Position numbers and translations under genes: made by a program
Notes under the pieces: generated by a model
Told to the model about the DNA's origin: nothing
What the model saw: only the letters and a program-made list of their open reading frames with translations
Database searches by the model: none
In this document: piece by piece, positions 34,900-47,040 of the stretch
How positions within the stretch are numbered: the stretch's first letter is position 1
How the letters are laid out: every line of letters starts with the position of its first letter
Origin: Delphinus delphis
Lineage: Eukaryota; Chordata; Mammalia; Artiodactyla; Delphinidae
DNA: 64,000 bases
NCBI RefSeq assembly: GCF_949987515.2
Contig: NC_082696.1
Location: forward strand, 59,528,447 to 59,592,446
Direction: 5' to 3'

Positions 34900-35880
34900 A
34901 TTTGAAACACAAATAATTTACAGTGAAGACAAGTCTAAGAAGATCTGAATGAATGCTTTAAGATGAAAAATCTACATTTCATGTAACCAGGTCATTCCAA
35001 TTTTCTCATTTCCCAATATATGTTTAAATTTTAATTGTGATGTTTCTTTGAAAAGGTGCCCTTCTACATTTTCAAACCCTTCTTTCTTTACATATGGAGT
35101 AAGGCAACTCTGCAGCTTCTAATCACCTCCTTAATACGAGTTTTTTGAAATGGTAAATTGCTGTGAGATGAAAAGTAGATCTCATATTTCTTGAGGCTAA
35201 ATTCAGTACTCAGCTACAAATGTGGTCACAAGGTCTCCTTGCTGAGGTCTTTTATGCTACTTTAATTAAGTTTCAGCTATTATTATTACTGCTGCCTCTA
35301 AAGGTGCATAAAGTATCTTAGGAAACCTGGTTCTGAGGGCATCTATACTGTTTTTCCCTAATCAATCTTGAGATTAATTTCACGTTCAATCTTGCTGTCT
35401 GCTAGGTGCTCTGTGCTCTAGCATCCTTCTTAAATTGATCTGAAACCATGTTTAAAGATCAAACCTTGGCCACACAAGGTTTGACAACATTATACCTGGT
35501 ATGAAAAAATGTCTCTGGTGCCCTAAACAAAAATTAATCTGGAGGGGTGCAGGCTGCATCCTCAGGCATGGTATCGTGGTTGCAAGTCAGCTCCATTGCT
35601 CTGTTTGTTGTCCCAGAGCGGCCAAGGACAGGATGCTGCTCCACTGTGCCTCTGTAGCAGTTGGCGGCCAACAGCTCTCTATGGGAAACTCGAAAGTGGA
35701 AAGGCAGCCAATCATGCATGGTATAATTTACATCTGACTGATGAAGGTCTAAGAATCACAGAAACAATTAATTTGTATCAGGACTCCTGTGGCCAAAAAA
35801 TAAGAGATTATGCCACCGCTTCCCACTTTTAATTTTTGCCTGATCAATCACCTGACTTTCCACATCTACTTTGTTTTCAG
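34899..35880. other. No named repeat; GC-richer block at about 35530-35740
   Basis: The 35530-35740 block stands out from the AT-rich surroundings. Frames exist on both strands (for example 35501-35737) but show no domain. It may be conserved non-coding DNA or an old pseudogene I do not recognise. Confidence 0.4.
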
Positions 35881-36015
35881 AATCAACTTTTGCAGCACAG
35901 ATGTTAAAGGATGCAGCAGAAAAAGTTTCTGGAAAACCAGAACACCAAGGAAAACACTCATTGATAAAACTCACTTGTCACTGCACCACATTATCCCTTT
36001 TTCAATTTGATAATG
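35881..36015 (+). other. Candidate internal exon (135 bp, phase 1-1)
   Basis: A pyrimidine-rich run ending 'ctactttgttttcag' (to 35880) is a good acceptor, and 'aatg|gtaagt' at 36015/36016 is a perfect donor. Between them lie 135 bp. Read with two bases completing a split codon, it is fully open and gives 44 codons (STFAAQMLKDAAEKVSGK ... LSLFQFDN), with both junctions in phase 1, so it could be skipped without shifting the frame. The composition is protein-like (charged, amphipathic start). I recognise no domain or gene and see no partner exon in the window. No repeat family overlaps it. It may be a chance pairing of splice sites. Confidence 0.35.
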
Positions 36016-38715
36016 GTAAGTCATTTTCCCCACAACTGCAAGGGAGGATTTAAAAACTCTTTTTTAAAATAAACCACTTTGTTTTTATTCATGTAAGAAA
36101 GATTACAATGGCCAGGAGAAAGGAAAAAGAATAGTGGCTACTTCCTAGGAGGAGAACAACAGCAGGAGCAATTTAAAATAAAAATAACTAAAGATGCCTT
36201 AACTTTGTAGCTAAAAATGAAATGAAAATTGCAAAAGCAATTTGTGGCAGGAAGCCTTTAAAATGTTCTAAGGATTGTTCTCATTTTGCATAAGCCATGG
36301 CTAATCTTTAAAACAGTTAGTACATTAAGCATATGTATATCTGATTCAACACTCTATTGCAGGCAGAAGCCCCTCAATTATGAAATTGTAGAAGGATGGG
36401 TCTGACAGAGTCTCATCTAATTACAGGAGCAAATTACAAGTTCATAAACTTCATAAAGCATTCTAATATCTTTCCTTAATAAGAAATCTCACTGCTCAAA
36501 CCAGGAATATGTCTAACACAGTCATATTTTTTTCTACTATTCTTGGCATGTAATTGCCCTTTACTTGTAACAATGCACAAAACAATAGAAAATAGCATTC
36601 ATCGTTTTTTATTGATCAAATGTTTAAATTAGTATTAATCTTGTTCACACACTTCTAAAAGATGATTTAACATGAATGCAATCGTTTATGTTTGCTTTGC
36701 AATTATCTAATATTGCTTCCTAATCTTATAGAAGTGCACAATGAAATGGAGAGAAGTAAAATGGCTAGTGTCAAAGGATGTAGGGAACTGAAGCAGAAAT
36801 TAGAATCCACATGGCCTTAGAGGTATTTCTTTGCTTTGGTCCCGAAGTCAAACAGAGGGATTAATAACAGTATACAATATGCAGTATTGGCTTTTCTATA
36901 ACTCTGGTGGCTTGTACACTGAACTGTCTTTAACAATATAAACTACTGTGGATGATTAATTCGGTGATATGTTATACTATTACTATTTCTGCCTAAGCAA
37001 AAATTTTTCAGTGTAAAATGAGTGCACCATATTATTCCAACTCTACGAAGACAGCACTGATTCCTCGGCACTTGGGAAAAGATGGTCCACGCCAGAAAAA
37101 AATGCACAAATCTTGATCAGTCATCTATGATACCCACCCATTCCCTCATAAGAGCTTTCACTGAGCACAGATTCACTAACTGACCTTAAGTGTTGCTAAA
37201 TTTTATCAGTTCCATAGTACTGTTGGTTTTCATTCATCCCATGTAAACCTTCCCATTGATATGCTTATGACATCTTGACTATGTTTTCCTGTGCTACACC
37301 ATTTTCATAGCATAAACATGAATGTCAAAATTTTTAAATAGAAATATTTAAATTGATTTTGTTAACTCAGTTTCTTAGTACAAGAAGCTGAAGTTGGAGA
37401 AAATTTTTTATGTTAATTAATATCCATCATAATTTATTTGATAAATCTAAAAAGGTGAATTTCCAGTCTCTCTTTCTTCTAAGAACTAACAAGTTGGGTA
37501 GGTTTTACACATGACAGTGAGGGAAAGAAAGAACCATGAACACAAAGAGCCTTTCTTGTTTCTTTGGCTCAGGGAGGCAGTTACCAATATCCTATTAGTC
37601 TCTGATTCGGCTAGAGCTCAGGAATGAGTGAGGCCTAACACTTATCTTTTCTATATCCTCCCTGCCATGTAGTTCTGAGATCCAGGTGCCATAGGTGCCC
37701 ACCCATGAATGTTTTGAGCACCCTGCTCTAATCCCCACCCAGCACACAGGCATAGGCTTTTACCAACCTCCCTGCTTCAACGGTAGCAACTTAGACCCTC
37801 ACACATGATAGGTGGTTTATCCATTGGGAAGGAACCAAATTTGGTGGGGTGAAGAAGGGGCCCCCAGGTCTGAACAGTTTTAGGGTGATGCTTTCTATCA
37901 ACTCTTTCTCCATCCCCAGGCATGGGGCTGCTGACTCTAGGGTTTAGAAGAGAAACTCAGAAATAAAAGCAATAGTACCAGCTGTGCACTGATCTGCATG
38001 GACTAAAACAACATGCAATCCCTAAAGGGGGAAAAGGTTGCAAATGATGCGACACACATTTTCTCTGGTATTAAAATCGTTAATCCTATTAATAGAGGTT
38101 ACCTGCGAAGTCCATTTTAACTAACCTGCACTTAAACAACATGAAGGATGATAGAGAGAAAAAGACAAGTGTACCTGCACAGTGTCCCAAGTCCAGCTAT
38201 AAAGTGACAGCAAGTGCCAGGATGACTGGGTTAATACGAGGCCTTTAGAATTCTGTACTTGGAAATGATACACACAATTACTGTTTCCCATTCTCATATA
38301 TAAAACAAATATATCTGTATACAATTCTCAGTAATACTCCAACAAAGATGCTGAATACTAATAAACAATGTCGATATCACATGGCAGCACTTAAACCTGC
38401 ACATGACACTTCCATGTATCAAATTTGCTGGATATGTAGTAGAAAGCCTTATTGAGATAATTGGCAGATTATCTTATAGAATTTTTTTTCTTTTACAATC
38501 AATTAAATCAGAAAATTAATCTAAGTAGCCAACAGTTCCAGACTTGGCACCAACTGCAGCTAAGAAATCCCTGAATTCCTTGATCCTACGACCCTACAAG
38601 TTCTAGCTGGAGCTTAGGAAAGTTCCCTATCACAGTGGGGCATTGGTTGCACAGTAATACTAGAGGCCACTGCCTCATAATGTTGATTTTTAGCTGCTAA
38701 GATCCATTTACTCAT
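36016..38715. other. Long stretch with no recognised repeat or gene
   Basis: About 2.7 kb with no SINE, LINE or LTR that I can name, which is unusual here. Parts, such as 36600-36730 ('ttttattgatcaaatgttta') and 37980-38440, look like single-copy sequence of the kind that can be conserved. Sequence alone cannot prove that. Confidence 0.45.
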
Positions 38716-38717
38716 AC

Positions 38718-38860
38718 TTTCATTAATTGAACAAATGTTTATTGATATTATATTATATTGATGTTGATATTGATAGTAGTAGTTCCTACTATGTGCTGGC
38801 TACTATGGTAAGCACAGGGAATAAGTAATAGAAAAATCACTGCTTTCAAGAAATTATTAA
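38718..38860 (-). mobile_element. L2 LINE 3' end fragment
   Basis: 'ttgaacaaatgtttattgat', then 'cctactatgtgctggctact' and 'aagcacagggaataagtaat', is the reversed L2 3' end. Confidence 0.7.
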
Positions 38861-39202
38861 TCAAATAAATTAGTTATTCTCAATTTTTTTCTGCCCCAGT
38901 AAGCCTAAGAGCTGTGACATAGTCCACTCAGTATAAGCAGCTTCTGGTGGAAGTAACTATCAAGCTAGGGAGATGGGTGTGTGGAGAAGGCAGGATCGGG
39001 TATCTGGTATTTTTTAAATTTTAAAACAGATTTCCCTTATTTTGGTGGAGAATCACTACGGTAGAAATAACTAAATAAAGTTCTTTTTCCTCTCATTGCT
39101 AGAGGTAGTATCAGCTAGTAAAAGAAAAAGAGAATAAACAAGTCACTATGATTTCATTGCTTTGTTGGCCAAAGTAGAAAGTATAAAAAATACCAATATA
39201 AA

Positions 39203-39302
39203 CAGATACCACTTATTTAATGTTTCCCACATGACAGCTGTTTTACATACATTTTGTCATTGAAACTTCACAAGAACCCTGAAGAGTAGGTACTGTTATT
39301 AC
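39203..39302 (-). mobile_element. MIR SINE fragment
   Basis: 'ttttacatacattttgtcat', 'tgaaacttcacaagaaccct' and 'gaagagtaggtactgttatt' are reversed MIR. Confidence 0.75.
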
Positions 39303-39303
39303 T

Positions 39304-39413
39304 GGGTGACCATATATTCTGCTTTGCCTGGACAGTATCAGTTATACCTATCTTAATTATTAATAGTTCCTCCTTTCTCTCTCAAAAGTGTGTCAATTGG
39401 ATAATAAAGTATT
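39304..39413 (+). mobile_element. Short DNA-transposon-like repeat (copy 1 of 2)
   Basis: It starts 'gggtgaccatatattctg' and contains 'aattattaatagttcctcct' and 'ctcaaaagtgtgtcaattgg'. The related copy at 47611-47688 ends 'gtatgttcaccct', which mirrors this start, implying terminal inverted repeats of the form gggtgaccata ... tatggtcaccc. Family name not recalled. Confidence 0.5.
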
Positions 39414-39789
39414 CTTTTTTATCCACAAAATAGCAGCTTCATATAGTCCAGTTTAATAGATGAGTTTATAATAATGTCATGGCAATCTTGGAAGGGCTTT
39501 TCTAAAGCTCTGTTTAAATAATGTTGGTGTCCCAACACTACATCCTTTAATCAATTCCACTGCTATGCAATGTGCTCGTTGGGAGCCATGGGGACAGGAG
39601 GTCATAGAACAAACATCATGTACTAGTGGTAGAGAGTTAGAAGGTGTCCACCTCCCTCCTGATAGATACGGAAACTGGAAATAATGGTTCTTGGTCAGAA
39701 AACCTTATGAGATATATTTCCACAAGATATATAATGGCGACAATTCCATACCCAGCTTAGAACTCATTATAAAGAATGTGATAAAATGA

Positions 39790-39928
39790 GGGAATTCCCT
39801 AGCAGTCCAGTGGTTAGGACTACGAGCTCTCACTGCCTAGGGCCTGGGTTCAATCCCTGGTTGGGAACTAAGATCCCACAAGCCCAGTGGTGTAGCCAAA
39901 AAAACAAAAAAACAAAATAACAAAATTT
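39790..39928 (+). mobile_element. CHR/tRNA-derived SINE, short head-only form
   Basis: 'gggaattccctagcagtcca', 'gggttcaatccctggttggg' and 'gatcccacaagcccagtgg' then an A-rich tail. The direct repeat 'tgataaaatga' at 39779-39789 and 39929-39939 is a perfect target duplication. It is a different SINE subfamily from the 200-bp CHR copies. Confidence 0.93.
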
Positions 39929-39939
39929 TGATAAAATGA

Positions 39940-41829
39940 AAGAATTTGAGTAAAGTTTACCGTAATGAGATTTGAAGATGAATCCCCACTCTTTGGACTC
40001 CTTTCCTATTAAGGATCAGAGTGTAGCAACACCTTTTGTAAATTATAATGGCCTACTTATTTTCAAATTTGACAAAACTAACAAAGTTGTATCCTCATAT
40101 TGAATTCAATATGATAATAGTGAAAAGGCAAATGTGAGTGCCAAAACAGAAGGCAACATGGAAGCAGCTATAAATGAATGATTTAGCACTCAGTGAAGGA
40201 AACTGAATTCTTCCTGTCACCAAATTTTGCAACATTTATATGCACACTGATTATGAATTTTTTCATACTTTTAAAACATCCATATCATACTGTTTGGACT
40301 ATATAGCTCAAATGCATTCCAGCCTTGCTCAATTTACCTGGTTTTGCACACGTGCATTGGTAATGACCAACAAAATTCCATTGATGGCAGCAATCTCAGA
40401 AACAAGCTTCCCAAATAATCAGTAAACCCCCATTCCCCACTATCAACCCAACAGCGATCTTCTCATCAGATAACAGTTGTTAGAATTCCTTTATCACCAA
40501 TTCATCATTAGAGCCAACAAGTATTGATTTATAGTCTGGTAAGGGGAAAATTCCATTTACAGAAAGTTTTGCTGCTTAGGAAATTGTCTGAATCATCTAG
40601 AATTATCTGAAAAAAAAATCTTCAAATGGCTTTTTCATCTCTGAATTTTTGTTAGGCCCCTGGGGTAATGGTTTAAGCCATGAAGGCATCTCTACTAGAG
40701 AAGGAAAAACTCCTATGTGAGTGCAATAAAGAGGACAGTGTTTAATTATTTATCTGTTTTCAAAGAGCACCACTTTATTGGAAACCATTACTTATTTGCC
40801 CAAATATTTGTAGAGATTGTGTGATAGAATTAAATGCACATATACTGCAGATTGGCAAAAGAAAGATTTTCTTGAAGGAAATGTTACAATATATACGTTT
40901 TCTATTACTGATTAAAGATGAATTATTTCTATAAACTATCTGCAAAATTATGAAGGAAGTTAATGGCAGATATATTTTCTCATCATATGCAGTCACTCAT
41001 CATGGGGACTCATCTAATGCATAGCTTAAGGTCCCCCAGTACTTAGAATGACGAGGTCCTCATAAGACCACCTTGTCTACCTAAGCTGCCCACTTGTGAA
41101 TCATCCAAGTGCCCTTCAGGATGATGAGCTTTTGATTAGTCCTTTCAATTAGTGTTTATTTTCTCGAGTAGAATACTCACAACAGTTTCAAAGCTCTGAC
41201 TCTCCTTTAATCGCTGCCTTTAAATTAAGAGCAATAGATTTTTTTAACTGGTCTCCTGCTGCTTTGGCCAGAAGATCAAGTATGAATGCAATTTAAATAT
41301 GAAAGCTAGCATCCAATACACAAAGACTTACTTTTAACTAAAGGTGAAAATTCACTCTAACTCCATTAAGTAAAAGCCATTACTATGTATCCGAACCTGC
41401 TGACACATTCTTGACTGATACTTGTGCTTTCCCATCAGTGGAAAGATGAAACAATTACTTTTTTGAGAAGACTGAACAAACATATCCACCCTACACGTTT
41501 TTCCCAAGGTACCCTAGAAATCTTACGTTCCTAATTTTATTTCTAAAATTGGGAGTTGCCTCACAAAATTGGATATTTAAAAAGTCACAATAAAAATCAT
41601 CTATAAAGGACATTATTGAGGCAACTGGGAAACTTGAATATATATATTAGATAATTTTATTGCATCAATATAAAATTCCTTGGACATAATAATAGTACCA
41701 TAGTCAGGTAGGAGAATGTATGTTCACAAGACAAAGGCTGTAGCATTTAGGGGTGGAAAATCTAATAGCTTGCAAATTGTTCATGTATATATACATATGC
41801 ACACATATAAGTAAACATAAATAGTAAGT
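39940..41829. other. No recognised gene or repeat
   Basis: About 1.9 kb without a supported feature, continuing the repeat-poor interval. Confidence 0.4.
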
Positions 41830-41950
41830 ATGGCAAAATATTAATAATTAGTGAGTCTAGATGAAGAGTGTAAGTCTGTTTGTTGTTTTCTTCTTCCAAC
41901 TTTTCCACAGGCTTGAATTTATTCAAATTTAAAGCTCTGAAAAATTCACC
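41830..41950 (+). mobile_element. Old L1 3' end fragment
   Basis: 'cttccaacttttccacaggc' and 'ttgaatttattcaaatttaa' resemble the 3' end of old L1 elements ('acttttctataggtttgaaa'). Confidence 0.5.
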
Positions 41951-43090
41951 TTCCTTACCATAATTATCTTCTCCAAATTACAGAAGCCATTTATCATTTA
42001 CTGGCAAAAAGACAGAGCTTCTAACTAGGTGGTCGGAGCACAAGGCATACTACAGAAGCATGAGAAAGTTAAGTCAAACTAGGTGGGTGGGCAAGAAATC
42101 CTGGCAGGTCCAAGGGCTAAGAGGTCAAAAAGGAACCTGAAAAGTTCCATGGAAGCATTTCTTCTGTGGCTCTGAACCAGGGTGACTGAAGTCTCTTGTC
42201 AACCTTAGATTTTCATCTCTGTAACGGCATGTCTCACCCAGTCTGTGCAGCCCTTGGGCCCTGGCCTTTCTGCTGTGCACTTTATCCTTCTTACAGGAGG
42301 AAAATAGCCCATGTTCCCTGGGCACCTCAGAATGCTTCCAAGATGGCGGGATAGTGTCTTCTGACTAGCTGAATAGAGTGTGCCTGGCCACAGCTAAAAT
42401 CCACTGCCACAGTTGAAGTCTCTCTAATGCCACTGGTAGAGGTAACTCCAATTCAGCATTTAGGTCTCAGGCTCTTCCAAATTCGAAGTTGTAGAAAGTT
42501 GGGCTAGCAACTCAGCACTAAGTCAGTTTACCATTGGTTTTGCTGTGTTTCAGGCCCCATTTCTAGTAATTCACCTCCAGAATTATTTTGTGACCCAAGG
42601 TCCAATTCTAATGCCTAGGGTTGTGTCTCACTACCCCAACTCCACCCATCCACTTCTTCCTCACCCCATGCCTGAGTATCTATTACTATCTATGACTAGT
42701 AAACTCCTCTAGGACTAGGTCCTAATGTTATCTCTTTACTTTTCCAGGAGCTGGACACTTACTCTTGAACTCCCACTGCCATAGTTAAATTCTCACTTTC
42801 TTTTTCCAGGCTAGCTACCAACTACTGTTGCTTCCCCAACTGTCATCTGACTGCTCCTAATGCTAATAATTCTCAATCATAGGAACAGGTAGCCTCCTAT
42901 AGCCCCTGCCTGCTGCAACTTGCTGACTGCAAGATATTCTTATGTCCCACTGTCTCTCATTGCCTATTTCTGGGACCATCCCACATGGCTTGTCCTATAC
43001 CAGTGATTCTGTTTTCTTCTTATATCACCTAATCTAGCCTATCCAATTGCCAACTGAACCAGATTCCAAGATAGCTAAAAGTACAAATAT
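41951..43090. other. No recognised gene or repeat
   Basis: Moderately GC-richer DNA with no domain-bearing frame. Isolated motifs resemble LTR or L2 sequence, but too weakly to call. Confidence 0.4.
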
Positions 43091-43175
43091 AATTCATTCG
43101 TTCATTTATATATGAATATATTTAGTAGGTACTATGTGCCTAATTCTGTACAAGACATAGGCACTGAGAAGAGTT
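43091..43175 (-). mobile_element. L2 LINE 3' end fragment
   Basis: 'aattcattcgttcatttata' then 'agtaggtactatgtgcctaa' is the reversed L2 3' terminus. Confidence 0.7.
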
Positions 43176-43895
43176 TTAGTTTTCTGGCATTCCAACGATG
43201 ATGTGTGGATACTTTGTGAATCTTGCCTTCTTGAGTCAGAAGAAAAGATTGTCAGGACCATAATATAAACTCAGCCCCAATCCAGGGAATTCTTATATGA
43301 CAGATCATTTTGTACAGACATCCCAAGAGACAATGTGGGTCCCTTGATATGGTATTAAAAGTGTCATATTCATAGGCAGGTGTATGACAATAATAGTCAT
43401 GAGCTATTGACAAGGTATATCAAGTAACGTAAGGTTTAAAATAAAGATTAACATTAGCAGGTTACCTGAGATTACATGCTATTTCATTATTCAGGCCCTG
43501 GTTTATTTGTGGCTATCAAGAGGTATACATCTTTTCAAGACCACAAAAATTTCAGAATTTTATGTGAGTAGTGGTCTAAAAAAAGTATATTATGTCAAAG
43601 TTGAAAGCCTAGGGCTCTGTGACCCCCATTAGCCAAACATGGGATTATGAATAGATTAATCTTTTGTCAGTCTTATGTTATCTTCTCCATATTAGGGCAT
43701 ATTATAGAACTAGTTTTTCCAGTGTATTATTTGTCAAGAAAAAAATGTTCTAAGAGATGAAGGATTTTTTTTTTTAATCTCTAACTTTGTCCCCAAGTCC
43801 TTTGAGGAACAGAATTTCTAGACTGAATAAATAATATATGAGTCTCACAAATATGAAATATCAATGGTAAATATAAGACTGAATTATAGGAACAC
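43176..43895. other. No recognised gene or repeat
   Basis: No supported feature. Confidence 0.4.
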
Positions 43896-44411
43896 TGTGA
43901 TGGTTAATTTTGTATGTCAAGTTGGCTGTTTTGTCAAACATTATTCTTGATGTTTCTGTGAGAGTGTTTTTGTATGAGATTTACAATTAAATCCATGGAC
44001 TTTAAATAAAGCCAATTGCCTTCCATGGTGAGCGGACCTCATCCAATCAGTTAAGGCCTAAATAGAACAAAAAGCTAATCTCTCCAGATCAAGAGGGAAT
44101 TCTTCAGCAAACTGTTTTCAGACTTCATCTGGAACTTTAGCTCCTCCTGGTTGTACAGCAGATTGCCTATGGACTCAAACAGCAACTTTTTCCTAAGTGT
44201 CCAGCCTGCCGGCCTCCCTCATCAGAGTTTGGACTCATCAAACCTCCTTAATTACATGAGCCAATTCTTTAAAATAAATCTCTTTATATATATTTTCATA
44301 TATTATATATAAAATATATAGTTGTGTGAAAGAAATAGATATATGTATGTATATATGTATATTTTTTTCATTCTATAGATCCTGTTTCTCTAGAGAACCC
44401 TGACAAATACA
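43896..44411 (+). mobile_element. MLT2-type solo LTR (ERVL), 516 bp
   Basis: It opens 'tgtgatggttaattttgtat', continues 'tgtttctgtgagagtgtttt', 'cctcatccaatcagttaagg' and 'catgagccaattctttaaaa', and closes 'agagaaccctgacaaataca'. The 5-base flanks aacac (43891-43895) and gacac (44412-44416) match at four of five, as expected for an ERVL 5-bp duplication. An AT microsatellite (44284-44365) expanded within it. Confidence 0.82.
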
Positions 44412-44696
44412 GACACCAAGGAAAAAATTTATCACTCAAGACTAAACACATGATCTGCTACCTCCCTTTAAAGAGACATAACCTTCCCCCACCTCTACGT
44501 GTGAGGAATCTCAGAGTTTTGTTGTGACTTCTCAGAATTTATGGCTATAATTCTACAGTCTCATAAGATACCTGGGACACGTTGACTGATCTACTGCATT
44601 TACAGGGAATTAAGGGCAAGAGGAAGCAGGCCTCTATCACTGGAGACCTCTTACACTCCCCCTATAGCCAGCAACACGTAGTTTCATAAACACAAA

Positions 44697-44700
<4 letters not shown>

Positions 44701-44742
<42 letters not shown>
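44701..44742. repeat. (AC)n microsatellite
   Basis: About 21 uninterrupted AC units. Confidence 0.98.
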
Positions 44743-44743
<1 letters not shown>

Positions 44744-45159
44744 ACACATATTCCCTGTGTGCTTTTATACTTCTCTCACTGGAATCCTCCTGGTTTTATA
44801 AAAACCTGAGTCTACCAAGGGCTCAACCTACCCTTCCAATTGACGTAGCCTGGCTGGAAGGTGTAAGTTTACTTTAGTTCCTTGGTAAGAGGGCTGATAA
44901 AAGCTCAGGTTTTGAAAGTTATTCTGAAAGGAAATCTCTATACATAATGCCAGGAAAGCCTGCAAGATAAATAGACTTCTCTCAGGCTTGGGACATAAGG
45001 AGCTATTTCTTCTTTAAAGTCAGTCCATCTAGTAACCTCAGATTAGAGACCTAATATCTTATTAAATAGCTGCCATCTTTCAGTGCATAGGCATTAGGGA
45101 ATGAGTAGATCTAAGAATGACCACCTAGTGCCAGATAATCACAGTAGAACTTTCATTCA
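44743..45159. other. No recognised gene or repeat
   Basis: No supported feature. Confidence 0.4.
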
Positions 45160-46360
45160 GTCCTTCATTTATTCAATTAATAGAAGTCACTCAATTATTT
45201 AAACATTCATTGAGCATCTACACTATGTTGAACAATGTGCTAACATCCAAGAATACAATATGAGGAAAGAGAACCTCCCCGAAAACAGTATTCCCTGTTC
45301 TAATGAAGCTTACATGCTGGTGGAAAGGACTGATGTTAATCAAAGAATCACAGAAATAAATGTACAGTTGAAAGTGTTTTGTGATAAAACAGAGGAGACA
45401 TATGGCATGAGGGACTATTGAGGTAGGCAGGATTCTAAAATGGTTCCCAAGACTCTCATCCTCTCGAGCATATGCTCTATATAATCCCCTTCCTTTGAGC
45501 AGATGATGGGCAGAATGTGTAAATATAAAGGGATACCACTCCTATGTTAAGGTTACTAATCAACTTTGAGTTCACCAAAAAGATTATCTAGGTGTTTCTG
45601 AGTGGGCCTGACCTAATCAGAGGAGTCTTTAAATGAAGGTGAAGCATCAGAAAGATGTATTCCTGTTGGCCTGGAAGAAAGAAAGCCATGTTACAAACTC
45701 CCTATGAGAGTCATGTGCCAGAGAACTGCAGACATCTTCTGGGATCTTAGAGCAGTCCCTGGCCAAGAGCTAACAAAAAAGGAACCTCAGTCATACATTC
45801 AAGGGAATGAATTCTACCAACAACCAGTGAGCCTAGAAGAGGATCCTGGGTCTCAAATAAGAACAGCAGCCCAGCCAATCTCTTGATTGCAGTCTTGTCG
45901 CACAGGAGCAAAAGATCCAACTAAATCATGTGCACACTCCTAACATAAGAAAACTGTGAGAAAAGAAACTTGTGTTACTTTAAATAACTAAATTTGTGGT
46001 GATTTGTTTTGTAGCAGTAGAACACTAATACAATATAGCACATGGAGTTGACCAAGTCAGAGAAGGAGTTCCTGGGGAACGAATGTTTGAACTAAGATCT
46101 TAGAAATAAGTAGAATTTAACCAGGAGAAGACAGCTGGAGATGGGAGGCATCAGATGTAGAGGATTTTGATTTAGAGTCTTTAAAAGGCTTGGGGCTAAA
46201 GGGAGAATGGCAAACATATAGAGATATAAAGACATTTAGGGTAATAAATAAGGGGGAAATATGATAGAAATGGGGCTGGAAAGGAGAATGGTATAGATGA
46301 AACAGGACTTTGCAGACCATGTTAAGGAGTACAGATTTTATTTCCAGTGATCAGAGTGTT
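45160..46360 (-). mobile_element. L2 LINE, split by an MLT1 LTR
   Basis: 45160-45418 ('aaacattcattgagcatcta', 'atgaagcttacatgctggtg') and 46033-46360 ('aatgtttgaactaagatctt', 'gcagaccatgttaaggagta') read as one reversed L2 with an LTR in between. The L2 is therefore older than the LTR. No ORF remains. Confidence 0.75.
45419..46032 (+). mobile_element. MLT1-type solo LTR (ERVL-MaLR), 614 bp
   Basis: It runs from 'tgaggtaggcaggattctaa' through 'gtgggcctgacctaatcaga', 'gccaatctcttgattgcagt' and 'aaactgtgagaaaagaaact' to 'agcagtagaacactaataca'. It is complete end to end and nested in an L2. No clear 5-bp duplication remains. The 60-codon frame at 45704 lies inside it and is not a gene. Confidence 0.85.
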
Positions 46361-46366
46361 GTTTGT

Positions 46367-46394
46367 ATACCCCCCTGATGTTCTCAGGGGGTAT
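46367..46394. other. Short C/G hairpin
   Basis: 'accccccctga'-type left arm and 'tcagggggtat' right arm give 11 pairs with one bulged C and a 5-base loop (tgttc). Confidence 0.8.
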
Positions 46395-47040
46395 GTCCTT
46401 TACTGCAGATTTCTGTCCCAGCGGTCTCCAGTAGCAGCTCTATAGCTTTCAAGGAGCTCTGACATGAACTCTTATTCAAGGACACAGAGATCGTCCTAAT
46501 CTTTCCAGGATCTTTCACTGGACATGCAGGATGGTCTATCTTCTAGACTTACTTGGAGAGCATATCGTTCATGAGCACTTCCACGTGTCAAGTTTTTAAA
46601 TGAGTCAAGAATTAGAAAGTGAGAGGGGGGTGATAGGGGTGGGGAACAGAGAAGGAGAAAGAGGAAATTCTCCATATACCTGGGAATGGAATATATTATT
46701 TTGCCTCTGAACTCCTAATCTCTGGTTTTATCAACTTCCCTGTTGAAAGAATAGGGCCTATTTAAGCAGAACTCAGCATACCATAGAACTTTCCAAGATT
46801 AGACACGCTTCTATAACTTACACCCATACCTTACCTTTTGAATTAAGAGTTAGCAAGGGAAGTTCTCAAATATCTCTTTAGCCACTCTTTCACCATACAT
46901 GAAGATTATTTTTCCCATTCTTTCCCATGCAATATAAAACCCATCATCTTTATCCTCAGATTTTTCCATTCTAAAATTTAAATACAAAAATTAAGTAAAT
47001 TTTTACATTCAAATCCCTTTAAGAAATCCACCCTCTAACA
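46395..47040. other. No recognised gene or repeat
   Basis: Purine-rich patch near 46618-46665. Otherwise nothing supported. Confidence 0.4.

Noticed and set aside
42337..42360. 'ccaagatggcgggat' as another L1 5' end or gene start
   Set aside because: The flanking sequence does not follow the L1 5' UTR and no frame continues. A YY1-like motif of this length can occur by chance.
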